Assembly (NCBI GenBank): GCA_940337035.1
Contig: CALNHX010002271.1
Location: 121,792-185,791, forward strand
DNA length: 64,000 bases
Direction: 5' to 3'
Source: Agriotes lineatus
Taxonomy: Eukaryota; Arthropoda; Insecta; Coleoptera; Elateridae
The position numbers were made by a program, and so were the translations under genes. The notes below the pieces were generated by a model that made no database searches, was not told where the DNA came from, and was given only the letters and a program-made list of their open reading frames with translations. Below are positions 1 through 10,545 of the stretch, piece by piece. Every line of letters starts with the position of its first letter. Position 1 is the first letter of the stretch.

Positions 1-1523
1 TACAGAAAAGTAAGATCGTAATTTTTTTGATTTAACCAGTTATTCCTGATGTTCTTAAATATATGAACCGTATCGTATGTCAAATAAATTGACAAATTAC
101 TATCTTTTGGATTCCGCATCTTATAATTACACTCTTGATTTTGTGAAAGCAATGAAAAGATATTTCTATTAAGTCTGTTGTTATCAGATATCACAGCTAC
201 AATGGTTAAGCCTGAACTCTGAACCAAATCTATAACGTTTTTTGTTACTTGACATAAATAATCGGCTTTTGGATTTTTAACTGGTTCTAAATATACCACC
301 TCTTTAAATTTACCAAAAGCAGAAGTAACCATGTAAGTTTGAATAGTTCTTGCTTCAAGAAGTGGTTCGTTATTTGACTGACCTACAAGTTGTCCTGATT
401 TGTAGGTAAGCGATGATTTTACATAAATCTCATCCATTTGTAAAATGACATATTTTTCTAAGGGTGCTAAAGATTTAGACAAAAAATTAAGAAAATGTTC
501 ATTTTCGCTTTGATTTCCAGGAGAAACTTTAAATTTTCTAGACAGTGCACCCAAATGCTTTGGATGAGGCAACTTAAGTAAATTTTCTCTCATACTATTG
601 TAACAAGCGGGAGAATGGGAAAACAGCATGAAAGACATTATAATTGTTGACGAACTGTAGCGCCTCTTTAATCCAGTCTGTAATAAAAATTGTTCGAAAA
701 TGAAATCTATTTCATGTCTCCTATCAAAGTCTACTTCCCCTTCATTTAAGAATGTTTGCAGTGCGGAAAAACTATCAGCTATAACGTTTATTAACTTAGA
801 AAGCTTACAACCTGTTTCTAAATTATAGGTACGATACTTATTTAGAATAGTTTTTAGCTGAGACCACTTTTCAATTTTATTAGGCTTGTCCAACAAGCAC
901 TTTAAGTCACTATAATCTATTTCGTAATTCTTGCAAAACACTTTAATGTTTAAGTCTGTATTAATTTTTACAGAAACCTCTAAAGTAGGCACATTTTCAG
1001 TGTTGATTATATAAAACAAAACATGGTCTTCACTTACAGCACTTTGCCATTTATTTAAGTCATTTTTATTTAATTGTTTGGGAAAATCAGACACAAATTC
1101 TTTAAAATCTTTAATTCGATCATTGTTTAACTGTTCGCTGTGTAACTTTTTTTCGTGAGCTGCAATAGCACTTCTTCTGGCTTCAGGTTTTCTCCGTTCA
1201 CGCGGTTTAATTTTATTAAGGTAGAAAGGTAATTCTGGAAATAATCTCGGTTCACTTCCAGGTTTTAGAATCGGGCGGGATCTTTTCCATGTTTTCAGAG
1301 ATTTATTTTTATCTAAGTATTCTTCATGGTAACTTACATCACTTTCATCAAAATGTTTAATGCACACAACTGAGTTAGTACTTGGAGTCCAGTTTTCGCG
1401 AGGTATGTTCCTTAACCACTTTTCTCGAAGAGATTTTTCAGCTGGAAACTTAAATGCTGTTACATATAAATTTTCACCCTTGTAGTTACTTCTACACTTC
1501 GGTATACAGCATTTTCGAGGCAT
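1..1523 (-). CDS. THAP-domain P-element-like transposase, N-terminal part
   Basis: The ATG lies at the complement of 1521-1523 and the frame runs open to the window edge, giving about 508 residues. The protein is the mirror of the right copy: THAP zinc finger first (C5, C10, C54, H57), then the coiled and DNA-binding region and the start of the RNase H-like core with both proposed early catalytic aspartates (D364, D447). Completeness beyond the window is unknown. Confidence 0.8.
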   Translation of the reverse strand, partial: MPRKCCIPKCRSNYKGENLYVTAFKFPAEKSLREKWLRNIPRENWTPSTNSVVCIKHFDESDVSYHEEYLDKNKSLKTWKRSRPILKPGSEPRLFPELPFYLNKIKPRERRKPEARRSAIAAHEKKLHSEQLNNDRIKDFKEFVSDFPKQLNKNDLNKWQSAVSEDHVLFYIINTENVPTLEVSVKINTDLNIKVFCKNYEIDYSDLKCLLDKPNKIEKWSQLKTILNKYRTYNLETGCKLSKLINVIADSFSALQTFLNEGEVDFDRRHEIDFIFEQFLLQTGLKRRYSSSTIIMSFMLFSHSPACYNSMRENLLKLPHPKHLGALSRKFKVSPGNQSENEHFLNFLSKSLAPLEKYVILQMDEIYVKSSLTYKSGQLVGQSNNEPLLEARTIQTYMVTSAFGKFKEVVYLEPVKNPKADYLCQVTKNVIDLVQSSGLTIVAVISDNNRLNRNIFSLLSQNQECNYKMRNPKDSNLSIYLTYDTVHIFKNIRNNWLNQKNYDLTFL

Positions 1524-1903
1524 CTGCAAAATTTAACCCAGTATTACATACTACATACTACATTAAATTTCAACACACACGCACACACACACACACATAC
1601 TCAGACACCACAATATTTCTTGAATAATTAGTTTAAAGATTTTTCTAGTTTATTACTACTTACCTTGATGCAAAACAACTGTTTTCACCTTTCATTCACA
1701 CACACTCTACCTCTGCCATACAAATTCGTGTTTTTCGATGACCAGGTCAAGACTAAACTATGAGTAAAACAGGGGAAACGAAAAGTAAATGCCAAGCACC
1801 TGTAGGTCTGTCTATACTCTAAGTTGTGTACTTGCAGTCTTTGGGCCTCCCGCGCGCCGTTGCCAGATTTACTCCATCCGGCTTGAAACTGTAGGTGGCT
1901 GTG
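1..1903 (-). mobile_element. P-element-like transposon, left copy (cut by window start)
   Basis: This copy is the reverse complement of 2076-3978: position i pairs with 3979-i across about 1.9 kb with no indel that I found. It holds the 5' half of the element: terminal inverted repeat (ending at 1903), 5' leader, leader intron and the start of the transposase. The flank after 1903 is LINE A sequence. Its other end lies before the window, so its TSD cannot be checked. The near-identity to the right copy implies a very recent insertion, a duplication, or an assembly hairpin. Confidence 0.85.
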
Positions 1904-2075
1904 CGCTGCCCCATGATAGTATCTATTACGTGGATAACATTGATGAAAAGGTCTCGATATTTAATAATTACATCGTAACCCTTTTTGACAAGCATGATCC
2001 GTTTGTAACCAGAAAAGCATCAAAACCGCGAACTCCTTGGGTGACCGATAATATGAAGCGTCAAATGCGTTTAAG
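1904..2075 (+). pseudogene. LINE A fragment between the two P-like elements
   Basis: These 172 bp code a stretch containing KPRTPWVTDN, the linker between endonuclease and reverse transcriptase in a CR1/L2-Jockey-type LINE. The same motif region occurs in the second LINE copy on the - strand near 35455. Reading continues in frame after the right P-like element (MRL, then RDKAK), which proves both flanks were once one LINE. Confidence 0.8.
2069..2075. repeat. TSD GTTTAAG, left of the P-like element
   Basis: The identical GTTTAAG is found at 5700-5706. A 7-bp perfect match is seen. P elements normally make 8-bp duplications, so one terminal base has probably mutated (the next base is C on the left and G on the right). 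Confidence 0.8.
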
Positions 2076-2101
2076 CACAGCCACCTACAGTTTCAAGCCG
2101 G
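2076..2101 (+). repeat. left terminal inverted repeat of the P-like element
   Basis: It starts CACAGCCACCTACAG and matches the reverse complement of 5674-5699 at all 26 bases. P-element termini also start with CA. Confidence 0.9.
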
Positions 2102-2315
2102 ATGGAGTAAATCTGGCAACGGCGCGCGGGAGGCCCAAAGACTGCAAGTACACAACTTAGAGTATAGACAGACCTACAGGTGCTTGGCATTTACTTTTCG
2201 TTTCCCCTGTTTTACTCATAGTTTAGTCTTGACCTGGTCATCGAAAAACACGAATTTGTATGGCAGAGGTAGAGTGTGTGTGAATGAAAGGTGAAAACAG
2301 TTGTTTTGCATCAAG

Positions 2316-2455
2316 GTAAGTAGTAATAAACTAGAAAAATCTTTAAACTAATTATTCAAGAAATATTGTGGTGTCTGAGTATGTGTGTGTGTGTGTGCGT
2401 GTGTGTTGAAATTTAATGTAGTATGTAGTATGTAATACTGGGTTAAATTTTGCAG
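2316..2455 (+). other. probable 5' leader intron of the transposase
   Basis: A donor-like CAAG|GTAAGT lies at 2316 and an acceptor-like TTTTGCAG ends at 2455, directly before the transposase ATG. It would be a 140-bp leader intron. Inferred from consensus only; the mirrored copy has the same sites. Confidence 0.55.
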
Positions 2456-5272
2456 ATGCCTCGAAAATGCTGTATACCGAAGTGTAGAAGTAACTACAAG
2501 GGTGAAAATTTATATGTAACAGCATTTAAGTTTCCAGCTGAAAAATCTCTTCGAGAAAAGTGGTTAAGGAACATACCTCGCGAAAACTGGACTCCAAGTA
2601 CTAACTCAGTTGTGTGCATTAAACATTTTGATGAAAGTGATGTAAGTTACCATGAAGAATACTTAGATAAAAATAAATCTCTGAAAACATGGAAAAGATC
2701 CCGCCCGATTCTAAAACCTGGAAGTGAACCGAGATTATTTCCAGAATTACCTTTCTACCTTAATAAAATTAAACCGCGTGAACGGAGAAAACCTGAAGCC
2801 AGAAGAAGTGCTATTGCAGCTCACGAAAAAAAGTTACACAGCGAACAGTTAAACAATGATCGAATTAAAGATTTTAAAGAATTTGTGTCTGATTTTCCCA
2901 AACAATTAAATAAAAATGACTTAAATAAATGGCAAAGTGCTGTAAGTGAAGACCATGTTTTGTTTTATATAATCAACACTGAAAATGTGCCTACTTTAGA
3001 GGTTTCTGTAAAAATTAATACAGACTTAAACATTAAAGTGTTTTGCAAGAATTACGAAATAGATTATAGTGACTTAAAGTGCTTGTTGGACAAGCCTAAT
3101 AAAATTGAAAAGTGGTCTCAGCTAAAAACTATTCTAAATAAGTATCGTACCTATAATTTAGAAACAGGTTGTAAGCTTTCTAAGTTAATAAACGTTATAG
3201 CTGATAGTTTTTCCGCACTGCAAACATTCTTAAATGAAGGGGAAGTAGACTTTGATAGGAGACATGAAATAGATTTCATTTTCGAACAATTTTTATTACA
3301 GACTGGATTAAAGAGGCGCTACAGTTCGTCAACAATTATAATGTCTTTCATGCTGTTTTCCCATTCTCCCGCTTGTTACAATAGTATGAGAGAAAATTTA
3401 CTTAAGTTGCCTCATCCAAAGCATTTGGGTGCACTGTCTAGAAAATTTAAAGTTTCTCCTGGAAATCAAAGCGAAAATGAACATTTTCTTAATTTTTTGT
3501 CTAAATCTTTAGCACCCTTAGAAAAATATGTCATTTTACAAATGGATGAGATTTATGTAAAATCATCGCTTACCTACAAATCAGGACAACTTGTAGGTCA
3601 GTCAAATAACGAACCACTTCTTGAAGCAAGAACTATTCAAACTTACATGGTTACTTCTGCTTTTGGTAAATTTAAAGAGGTGGTATATTTAGAACCAGTT
3701 AAAAATCCAAAAGCCGATTATTTATGTCAAGTAACAAAAAACGTTATAGATTTGGTTCAGAGTTCAGGCTTAACCATTGTAGCTGTGATATCTGATAACA
3801 ACAGACTTAATAGAAATATCTTTTCATTGCTTTCACAAAATCAAGAGTGTAATTATAAGATGCGGAATCCAAAAGATAGTAATTTGTCAATTTATTTGAC
3901 ATACGATACGGTTCATATATTTAAGAACATCAGGAATAACTGGTTAAATCAAAAAAATTACGATCTTACTTTTCTGTATCCAAATTTTCATGAAGACAAT
4001 TCTTCTCAAGTCAACACAGCACATTTTTCTGAACTTCGTAAAATGTATAAGCAGGAACAAAGCAGTATAGTAAAGGCATGCTATAAATTAAATCATAAAA
4101 CTTTGTACCCTTCCAATATCGAACGCCAAAAAGTTGTATTAGTGAATAACGTTTTTCATGAAAGTACAATTGCTGCTTTGCAATCTGCGTACGGAGATAA
4201 CAACGGAACTGTAGAATTTTTAAAAATTATAAATAAATGGTGGACTGTTGTTAACATAAAAACAATGTTGAAAGGTGTTTGTAAAAGAATTAATGATGCC
4301 AAACCTTTTTATAACGAGTATGACGAACGCTTCCAATTTCTAGAAAATTTTATTTTATGGCTAGATAGGTGGAATCAATTAAATTTACCTACGGGCCATC
4401 TAACAAAAGACACTTACCATGCTCTTCGTACAGCCACTCTTGTTATAATGGAAATATTGCAATACTCTTTTAAAAATATGAAACCTGAGTATATTTTAAC
4501 AGGAAAATTTCAAACAGATTCTCTTGAAAATCGTTTCGGTAGGTACAGACAACTGTCTGGTTGTAGCTATAACGTAACAGTCAACCAGATTTTAGAATCT
4601 GAAAAAAAGATACGAATTCGAAGTGTTTTAAATTTACACTCCTCGCGGTATGGTCTAATCAAATTTAATGCAACTATTTTAGAAAACGCCACCGATCAAG
4701 TTGTTGCATTAAACTATGATGAAGGAAGAGATGCCGAATTTTATGATTTATTGAGCGATAATTTTAATGTTAATAATATAAAATCGCATATGTCCGCAGT
4801 TATATATGTTAGTGGTTATGTCATTCATAAAATAAAAAGAAATAAAAAATTTTGTTTGGATTGTTACACGCTACTGATTAATGAGAATCAAGCTGAAGAT
4901 TCGTATTTTAATATACTTCAGAGGGGGGGTCTTACTGTTCCGTCAAATCTTGCGATAGAAATATGTAAAATAACGATATCGCTATTTCAGAGCTTAATTT
5001 CAGACTCTTACGAAAGAAAATTTTTGAGTCATCCATATCCGAAAGCGCTAATTATTAATTTGACGAAAAAAATTATCTCTACTACTCCGGATCATAATTT
5101 CTGGTTTACAGATGCCTGCATTTGTTCAGTAAAATGTGACATAGTGTTGAATACAATGTTATCAACAATATCAAATATTTTGTTAAATAATTACAGCAAG
5201 CAAAAGAACAATGTCATCGTTGAAAAGAAAAATGCTGGTAATAGCCGTAAAATTAGTACATTTAATAAATAA
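2456..5272 (+). CDS. P-element-like transposase with THAP domain, intact
   Basis: A 938-aa nuclear transposase expected to cut and rejoin its own element ends. Start: the first ATG at 2456 begins MPRKCC, the usual THAP N-terminus; an upstream in-frame TTG at 2450 is in the likely intron. The THAP C2CH finger spans residues 1-90 (C5, C10, C54, H57). A lysine-rich region follows at about 100-150. The RNase H-like core shows LQMDEIYV (D364), VISDNNRL (D447) and, after an insertion domain, DSLENRFGRYR (E691); these are my DDE candidates by position and context. YDTVHIFKNIRNNW (about 480-495) resembles the His-containing motif of P/THAP9 proteins. No stop or frameshift. Family assignment is firm; catalytic residue assignment is inference. 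Confidence 0.92.
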   Translation: MPRKCCIPKCRSNYKGENLYVTAFKFPAEKSLREKWLRNIPRENWTPSTNSVVCIKHFDESDVSYHEEYLDKNKSLKTWKRSRPILKPGSEPRLFPELPFYLNKIKPRERRKPEARRSAIAAHEKKLHSEQLNNDRIKDFKEFVSDFPKQLNKNDLNKWQSAVSEDHVLFYIINTENVPTLEVSVKINTDLNIKVFCKNYEIDYSDLKCLLDKPNKIEKWSQLKTILNKYRTYNLETGCKLSKLINVIADSFSALQTFLNEGEVDFDRRHEIDFIFEQFLLQTGLKRRYSSSTIIMSFMLFSHSPACYNSMRENLLKLPHPKHLGALSRKFKVSPGNQSENEHFLNFLSKSLAPLEKYVILQMDEIYVKSSLTYKSGQLVGQSNNEPLLEARTIQTYMVTSAFGKFKEVVYLEPVKNPKADYLCQVTKNVIDLVQSSGLTIVAVISDNNRLNRNIFSLLSQNQECNYKMRNPKDSNLSIYLTYDTVHIFKNIRNNWLNQKNYDLTFLYPNFHEDNSSQVNTAHFSELRKMYKQEQSSIVKACYKLNHKTLYPSNIERQKVVLVNNVFHESTIAALQSAYGDNNGTVEFLKIINKWWTVVNIKTMLKGVCKRINDAKPFYNEYDERFQFLENFILWLDRWNQLNLPTGHLTKDTYHALRTATLVIMEILQYSFKNMKPEYILTGKFQTDSLENRFGRYRQLSGCSYNVTVNQILESEKKIRIRSVLNLHSSRYGLIKFNATILENATDQVVALNYDEGRDAEFYDLLSDNFNVNNIKSHMSAVIYVSGYVIHKIKRNKKFCLDCYTLLINENQAEDSYFNILQRGGLTVPSNLAIEICKITISLFQSLISDSYERKFLSHPYPKALIINLTKKIISTTPDHNFWFTDACICSVKCDIVLNTMLSTISNILLNNYSKQKNNVIVEKKNAGNSRKISTFNK

Positions 5273-5417
5273 ATTAGTGTAGATGGCTATGCTCGGCTAC
5301 GCTTAGTTAGTTTAAAAATCATTTTCTTTAGAATTGTAATGTTAGGCATTACTGTATGAACTATGATAGATACTACTGTGTTATGTTATTCAAGACTAAT
5401 TTTAACTTTCGATAAAA

Positions 5418-5423
5418 AATAAA
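5418..5423 (+). terminator. poly(A) signal of the transposase gene
   Basis: AATAAA lies 146 bp after the stop and inside the element. Confidence 0.5.
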
Positions 5424-5673
5424 TATTCTTAATACGAAGTTGGTTTATTATGGATGATTAGCTACCTATAAGCTGGAAAATTTAAAAAATCTAAAGAAAC
5501 TGTTTAATTTAACCTATTTCAAGATACTGATAATAATAAATGATGGTAAAAAATCTCAAATTCAAACATAAGGTAGGTAAGTATTCGGGCGAGCACGGAC
5601 GGAGACGAATGCTTGTAGTTTGCCGGTCAGGCCTCCTATTTATCAGTACGGCGACGTTGCAACATTTTACGCT

Positions 5674-5699
5674 CCGGCTTGAAACTGTAGGTGGCTGTG
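5674..5699 (-). repeat. right terminal inverted repeat of the P-like element
   Basis: Reverse complement of 2076-2101, 26 of 26 bases. It is followed by the TSD copy GTTTAAG (5700-5706). Confidence 0.9.
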
Positions 5700-6510
5700 G
5701 TTTAAGGGATAAAGCAAAGACTATTTTTTTTTATAGGTACAGAAAGACTAATCTTCCTGCTCATTTTGATTATTACAAGCAGTTGCGTAACTTCACAACT
5801 CAGTGCCTACGCAATGAAAAGCAAGCTTACTTCAGTACACTCCGTGGATCTAACACCAGTGGTATGTGGAAGGAGCTTAAATCCTTGCAAATTCAAAATA
5901 AAAAGACTGTGGACATACCTCGTGACTTATTAAATGCAGAAGAGATTAATAACTACTTTGTCAACAGCATTCCTACTTCAAACATAGATATCTCTGAGCT
6001 TATAAATTTCTATACTAACAACACCACTCATGAATTCCCCGATTTATTTGAGTTCAAGCTGGTCGATAACAATTTAATCTATTCTTTGTTAAATAAAATT
6101 CGTACTAAATCATGCGGCTCTGATCAGATCGACATATTCATGTTAAAGCTATGCTGTCCTTACATTTTAAATTATATAACCCATATCATCAATACATGCT
6201 TATTAACGGGTGTTTTTCCTCAAGCATGGAAAGATGCTGTCATTATTTCCTTGGCCAAGTGCTCGTCTCCACAGGAACATAAAGATCTCCGCCCTATTAG
6301 TTTACTTCCTACTCTGTCGAAAGTCTTGGAGAAGATAATTGATTTACAACTACGTAATTACTTGGAGAGCTGTAACATCCTCTCCGAATTTCAGTCTGGT
6401 TTCCGGTCAGGTTACAGTTGCACAACTACGCTACTAGATGTTACTGATAATCTTCTTGGATCTATTGATGCAGCTAATTTATCGATATTAGTACTTTTAG
6501 ACTTCTCTAA
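5700..6510 (+). pseudogene. LINE A, reverse transcriptase first half
   Basis: Codes the LINE linker and the start of the reverse transcriptase: RDKAKT..., KTKSCGSDQIDIFMLK, LRPISLLPTLSKVLEKI, FRSGYSCTTTLLDVTDN and LVLLDFS. The last motif is the start of the LDFSKAFD palm block, cut by a MITE at 6511. The long open frame that starts at 5540 in the P-like element and runs through the MITE is a chimera and not a gene. Closest relative in the window is the - strand LINE at 33227-36370. Confidence 0.85.
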
Positions 6511-6776
6511 CAGCCGTATACATAGTCGTTCGCCAGCGATTCGCCGGCGAGTCGCCAGAGTTTCGTTATGAATAGTATGTTGGCGGCACTGTACGTCTAT
6601 GTCAAATTTGAGGTTATCAGGTTAGGTTTTCCGTCAGTTTTGACAGAAATTGACACAAAATCTAACCTGCTAACCTCGAATTTGACATAGACGTACAGTG
6701 CCGCCAACATACTATTCATAACGAAACTCCGGCGACTCGCCGGCGAACCGCTGGCGAACGACTATGAATACGGCTG
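6511..6776. mobile_element. 266-bp foldback MITE with TAA target duplication
   Basis: Nearly the whole element is one inverted repeat starting CAGCCGTATACATAGTCG. TAA flanks both sides (6508-6510, 6777-6779). Removing the element plus one TAA restores the LINE palm motif LDFSKAFDTINHH. A 3-bp TAA/TTA duplication is typical of PIF/Harbinger elements, so that superfamily is the best guess. Its central part (about 6575-6712) is the core shared with other MITEs of this window. Confidence 0.85.
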
Positions 6777-6779
6777 TAA

Positions 6780-6843
6780 GGCTTTCGACACAATTAACCA
6801 CCATATCTTATTTTCTTTATTTAAATATATTGGGCTAAGTCAG
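6780..6843 (+). pseudogene. LINE A, short reverse transcriptase segment
   Basis: Codes AFDTINHHILFSLFKYIGLS, continuing the palm domain after the MITE. The frame resumes at 23067 on the far side of the 16-kb element (QTAIALLQTF). Confidence 0.8.
6838..6843. repeat. TSD AGTCAG, left of the palindromic element
   Basis: Identical AGTCAG at 23061-23066. Both copies abut the terminal AGT/ACT of the element. Confidence 0.85.
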
Positions 6844-7341
6844 AGTAGAACAGTGGGGACTATAGCGGCCATTTTGTGTTGGGACATGGCGGCCATCTTG
6901 TTTAATCGGATCAATTAAAAGTCAATTAAACCGCGAATTAAATCGCGAATCAGATGCTCTAATTAATGTCGCGGATTGACCTAATTATTTTTGATGTGTG
7001 CTACTGATTTTATTACGCATTAGCTTCCGATTAAATTACGCATTAGATTTTTTAATTTGCTTCTGGAATTACGCGGCGGCCATTTTTAATTTTCGCGGGA
7101 ATATTTGAAATTTGAATTTTTTCCGATTTTTTTCTAAGTTCCATTATTTGAATTTTAAACTTCCCGGGCGTCGGCCATCTTGGTGCGCGCGCACTTCTCA
7201 CGGCTGTCGTTTTTAATTTTGAATTTTCGCGGAAATATTTGAAATTCAAGCTGGTAAATCTATTTCGCTCTTCGAAGCTGTTGTCTCTCTCGTGCATTCA
7301 CTCGCTGAAATATTTGAATTTAAAAAAAGCTTTCTGCGATG

Positions 7342-7414
7342 TCCCATGGCTGGAATCGAACCAGCGACCGCAGCATTACGAGTACGAAGCCTTAACCAAC
7401 TGGGCTATCGAAGC
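7342..7414 (-). tRNA. degenerate tRNA-like sequence (Thr CGT-like), left arm
   Basis: On the - strand it shows an A box (TAGCCCAGTTGGTTAAGG), a B box (GGTTCGATTCC) and a loop CTCGTAA with anticodon CGT. The T arm pairs well and the D arm acceptably. The anticodon stem is weak and no 7-bp acceptor stem can be formed, so a functional tRNA is unlikely. A T-run follows shortly downstream, as for Pol III terminators. It may serve as an internal Pol III promoter. Confidence 0.5.
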
Positions 7415-8759
7415 GATCGAGGTTTTAAGGAATTAACTATAGTCACTACTTCAACACTTGCGTGCAGTTTCGGTGCCCTGTTTAACTAATGAATTTCAAA
7501 TTTACATCGCTGTTTATGAACATAGATATTTTTTTAAATTATTCTCACTTTTACTAGAACAATTACATTTCGTCCCTCGAAGAAATTTCAGAGAGGCCAA
7601 TTTAATACCGTTTAATAGATGTTTTACATAGTTTAATTTCGTTCTGGCATATTGCCTGATTTAATTATGTATTGTTATCAGTCGATAGGCCTTTAAAATA
7701 AATATTTGTTGATATCTGTATCGATTTTCATTCAATTACAACAGAACATTCCGTGCTTGTGAGCCGTTACGCTTAAGTTTAGTCGTGTTAATATTTTTAA
7801 TTAACTCATTGGCGTGTTTATGTATCAATAACTTGTTTTATGTAATTACAATTGGGGCATTTTATATTAGAATTTAAATAAACGATAATATTACGCGGCG
7901 TCTTTATGCAGGAGTCGATTCGTGCTAAAAGACATTTACACAAGACGTCATTTCGCAGCTGTACCGTCACACCGTTCGAGTTGAAACAAACTATTTTTTC
8001 AGAAATTCAAAATATAAGAACGGAATTGTGTCGTCTAGGGCCTTAGAAACTTGTTAATAATTTTTAAAAAATGACTTTGTAACTAGTTTTGCTGTAATTA
8101 ATTTGTTTAATTTTATAATATGAGTGACGCTATCTCACTCAGCCCCATTGATTTTCTACAGCGTTCTCTTTTCCATCCCGTTTGCTACCTATGCGTAATT
8201 ACAAAAGACGTTATCGCCTCAGGCAGAATTTCTATTTAGCCGGCGATTGTGTAGGGCTTTTAACCGTTGCATAGAATTGGAAAGTTTTATTTAACGTGCC
8301 TAAACAGGATTGTTTAGAAGACTGTAATTATAATTAGCATCGTAATGGAATGCACCAAGATTTAAATCAGCATGCATTGTTCGTCTGGATCGAGCAGTAC
8401 GTACTCCAACGGTTTCTAGTCTTGCTTGGTTGACAGACGACAGAATGCACGGTTACCGGTCAGCGCAGCCAACGGCTTGGCGCTAAAATCCCTGTGACAC
8501 AAAATCTAGTGGGATAAGCTTGCCTGGTTAATAAACCACTCTAGTTCGTATGATTTTTGTCGTGTGTATTGTTTGGTTTTAAAGGTTTGAACATTGTACC
8601 ACTTAGCTGTTCTGACATTATACTTCCATATACATATTATAAATAAATTTTAAATGTTATTTTCGACTGAGTTTTAGCTTCTTATAAATTACAACAGTGC
8701 CCTCGCCCATATAAAATAAGACATACGCATTAAATAAATGTTTTTATTGTATAAGAATG

Positions 8760-10250
8760 GTTGTCCCCCATAAATTTGAATAAAAACAGACAATTTCGTT
8801 GAAAAAAAAATAGCTTTTCAATATCGTTTGCAAATAAGACAAGGGATACTTGTAAAAATATAAGTCAAACCATTTTTTCTTGTAAAAAATTTACGAAAAG
8901 ACGTAAGTGTTGGCGACAAATGAAAATAATTTTGAATAAAAACACGCAAAAATTACGAAAAGACGTATGTGTTGGCGACAAATTAAAATAAATTTGAATA
9001 AAAACGCACAATTTCGTTGAAAAGCTTTACAAAGCGACTTTATAGCACCGAAAAAATGATGTAAAAAAGTTTTAAGAGTTATTTCTAAGCATAATTTTGC
9101 AAACGTTTAACAAATAAACCGTAATTTTTTAAATTATGAAATCGTAGTTCAATTTATATGAATTTTCGATACTTTGTATGTGAAAAAATAGCTTCAATTA
9201 CTAATATTTGAATAAAAACATGCGATTTCCAAAGCATTTCGTTTAAAATTTTAGAAAATCGATAGCATCTCCCATGAAAATTTATAAAAATCGGCATCTT
9301 GTCATATTAAATTCTGTAAAAACGACAAAAACAATATTTTTTTCACAACTTTCATTGAAAAATAGTAAAATTTTACGAAAATACGTCTGTGCTGACGACA
9401 AATGAAAATAAATTTGAATAGAAACACGCAAAAATTACGAAAAGACGTATGTGTTGACCCCCAAAGTAACAAAAATTTGAATAAAATCACACAATCATAC
9501 AGCATCTCACATAAATTTTCGCAAATATCGACATCATGTCACATAAATTATACAAAAACTGTCATCACGTCACTTGAAATTATACAAAAAACGATATTTT
9601 ATTCAACACACGATGAAAATTGAACAAAAATCATGCAATTACAAGCCATCTCACATAAATTTTCACAAAAATCGACATCATGTAACATAAACTATGCATA
9701 ATTTTGCAAATGTTTTACACTTTTTATAAAATGCATCGCTCAAAATTAAAAGAAATAGCAATTTCGTTGAAAAAATCTACTACCACAATCATTTCGATAA
9801 ACAAAATTCAAAAAATCTTATACTTTTGACGGAAATATATGTATGTTGACCACAAATTAACATAATTTTTAAATAAAAACGCGCAATTCGTTGAAAAAAA
9901 TATTCTGACACCACCAAAACACGCAATTTAATTGAAAAATATATATATGTTGTCCACAAATTAACATAAATTTGAATAAAAACACGTAATTTTGTTGAAA
10001 AAATGTTCTGGCCCCTTCATTTCACTTAAAATTTTACAAAACTGCCATCATAACACCTGAAATTATACTAAATATATGTATGTTGATCACAAATTAACAT
10101 AAACCTGAATAAAACACACAATTTCGTTGAAAAATTTGCAAATGTTTTACACTTTTTTATAAAATGTATCGCACAAAATTAAAAGAAATCACAATTTTCT
10201 AAATTATATCACGCTATTATGAAATCGTAGATTGATTTTTTGAAATTTTA
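8760..10250. repeat. AT-rich array of degenerate interspersed repeats, left arm
   Basis: About 1.5 kb built from recurring, diverged phrases: variants of TTTGAATAAAAACACGCAA, AATTTCGTTGAAAAA, ATTACGAAAAGACGTATGTG and CACAAATTAACATAAA. No coding potential: the small open frames here are composition artefacts. The mirrored array is at 13370-14860. Confidence 0.75.
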
Positions 10251-10545
10251 CACTTTGTAACTGTAAGATAATTACAAATACTAATATTTTAGCTTTAGAC
10301 TTTGTAATTATTGCAGATTCGAGAAAAAAACAAAGCAGAGTAGAAATAAAAAACACAAACACTTTGTAATAAACAAATATATTGTTCTTATTTCGTATAA
10401 TACTTAATAATATAAATATAAATGTACAGCAGAATGTCTTATTTCTAAAAATTCGCTAGCAATTTACAAAACTGTAGTTTGAGGTGCACGACATTTCAAA
10501 TTAAAAAGACTGCAAGTAATAAAATCAGAAATTCATTGTGTAATT

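Larger units (their letters stand above)
2076..5699 (+). mobile_element. complete P-element-like (THAP9-type) DNA transposon
   Basis: A 3624-bp element bounded by a perfect 26-bp terminal inverted repeat (2076-2101 and 5674-5699) with weaker similarity continuing inward for about 20 bp. Flanking GTTTAAG repeats are the TSD. It contains one long transposase ORF, a probable leader intron, GT microsatellites near 2383-2405 and a poly(A) signal at 5418. All parts needed for an autonomous element are visible. The insertion splits the reading frame of LINE A exactly. Confidence 0.9.

Noticed and set aside
1560..1600. CRISPR-like or other prokaryotic arrays
   Set aside because: The CA/GT runs are simple microsatellites; nothing in the window suggests bacterial DNA.
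1789..2160. 123-codon open frame
   Set aside because: It crosses both P-like terminal repeats and the LINE A spacer; only the middle is LINE-derived.
5540..6571. 343-codon open frame with reverse transcriptase similarity
   Set aside because: It starts in the P-like element's 3' end, runs through LINE A and ends in a MITE. It is a chance fusion of three elements.
7239..7489. 65-codon frames repeated at 22415-22665
   Set aside because: They read across the tRNA-like sequence (typical string from translated tRNA), not a protein gene.
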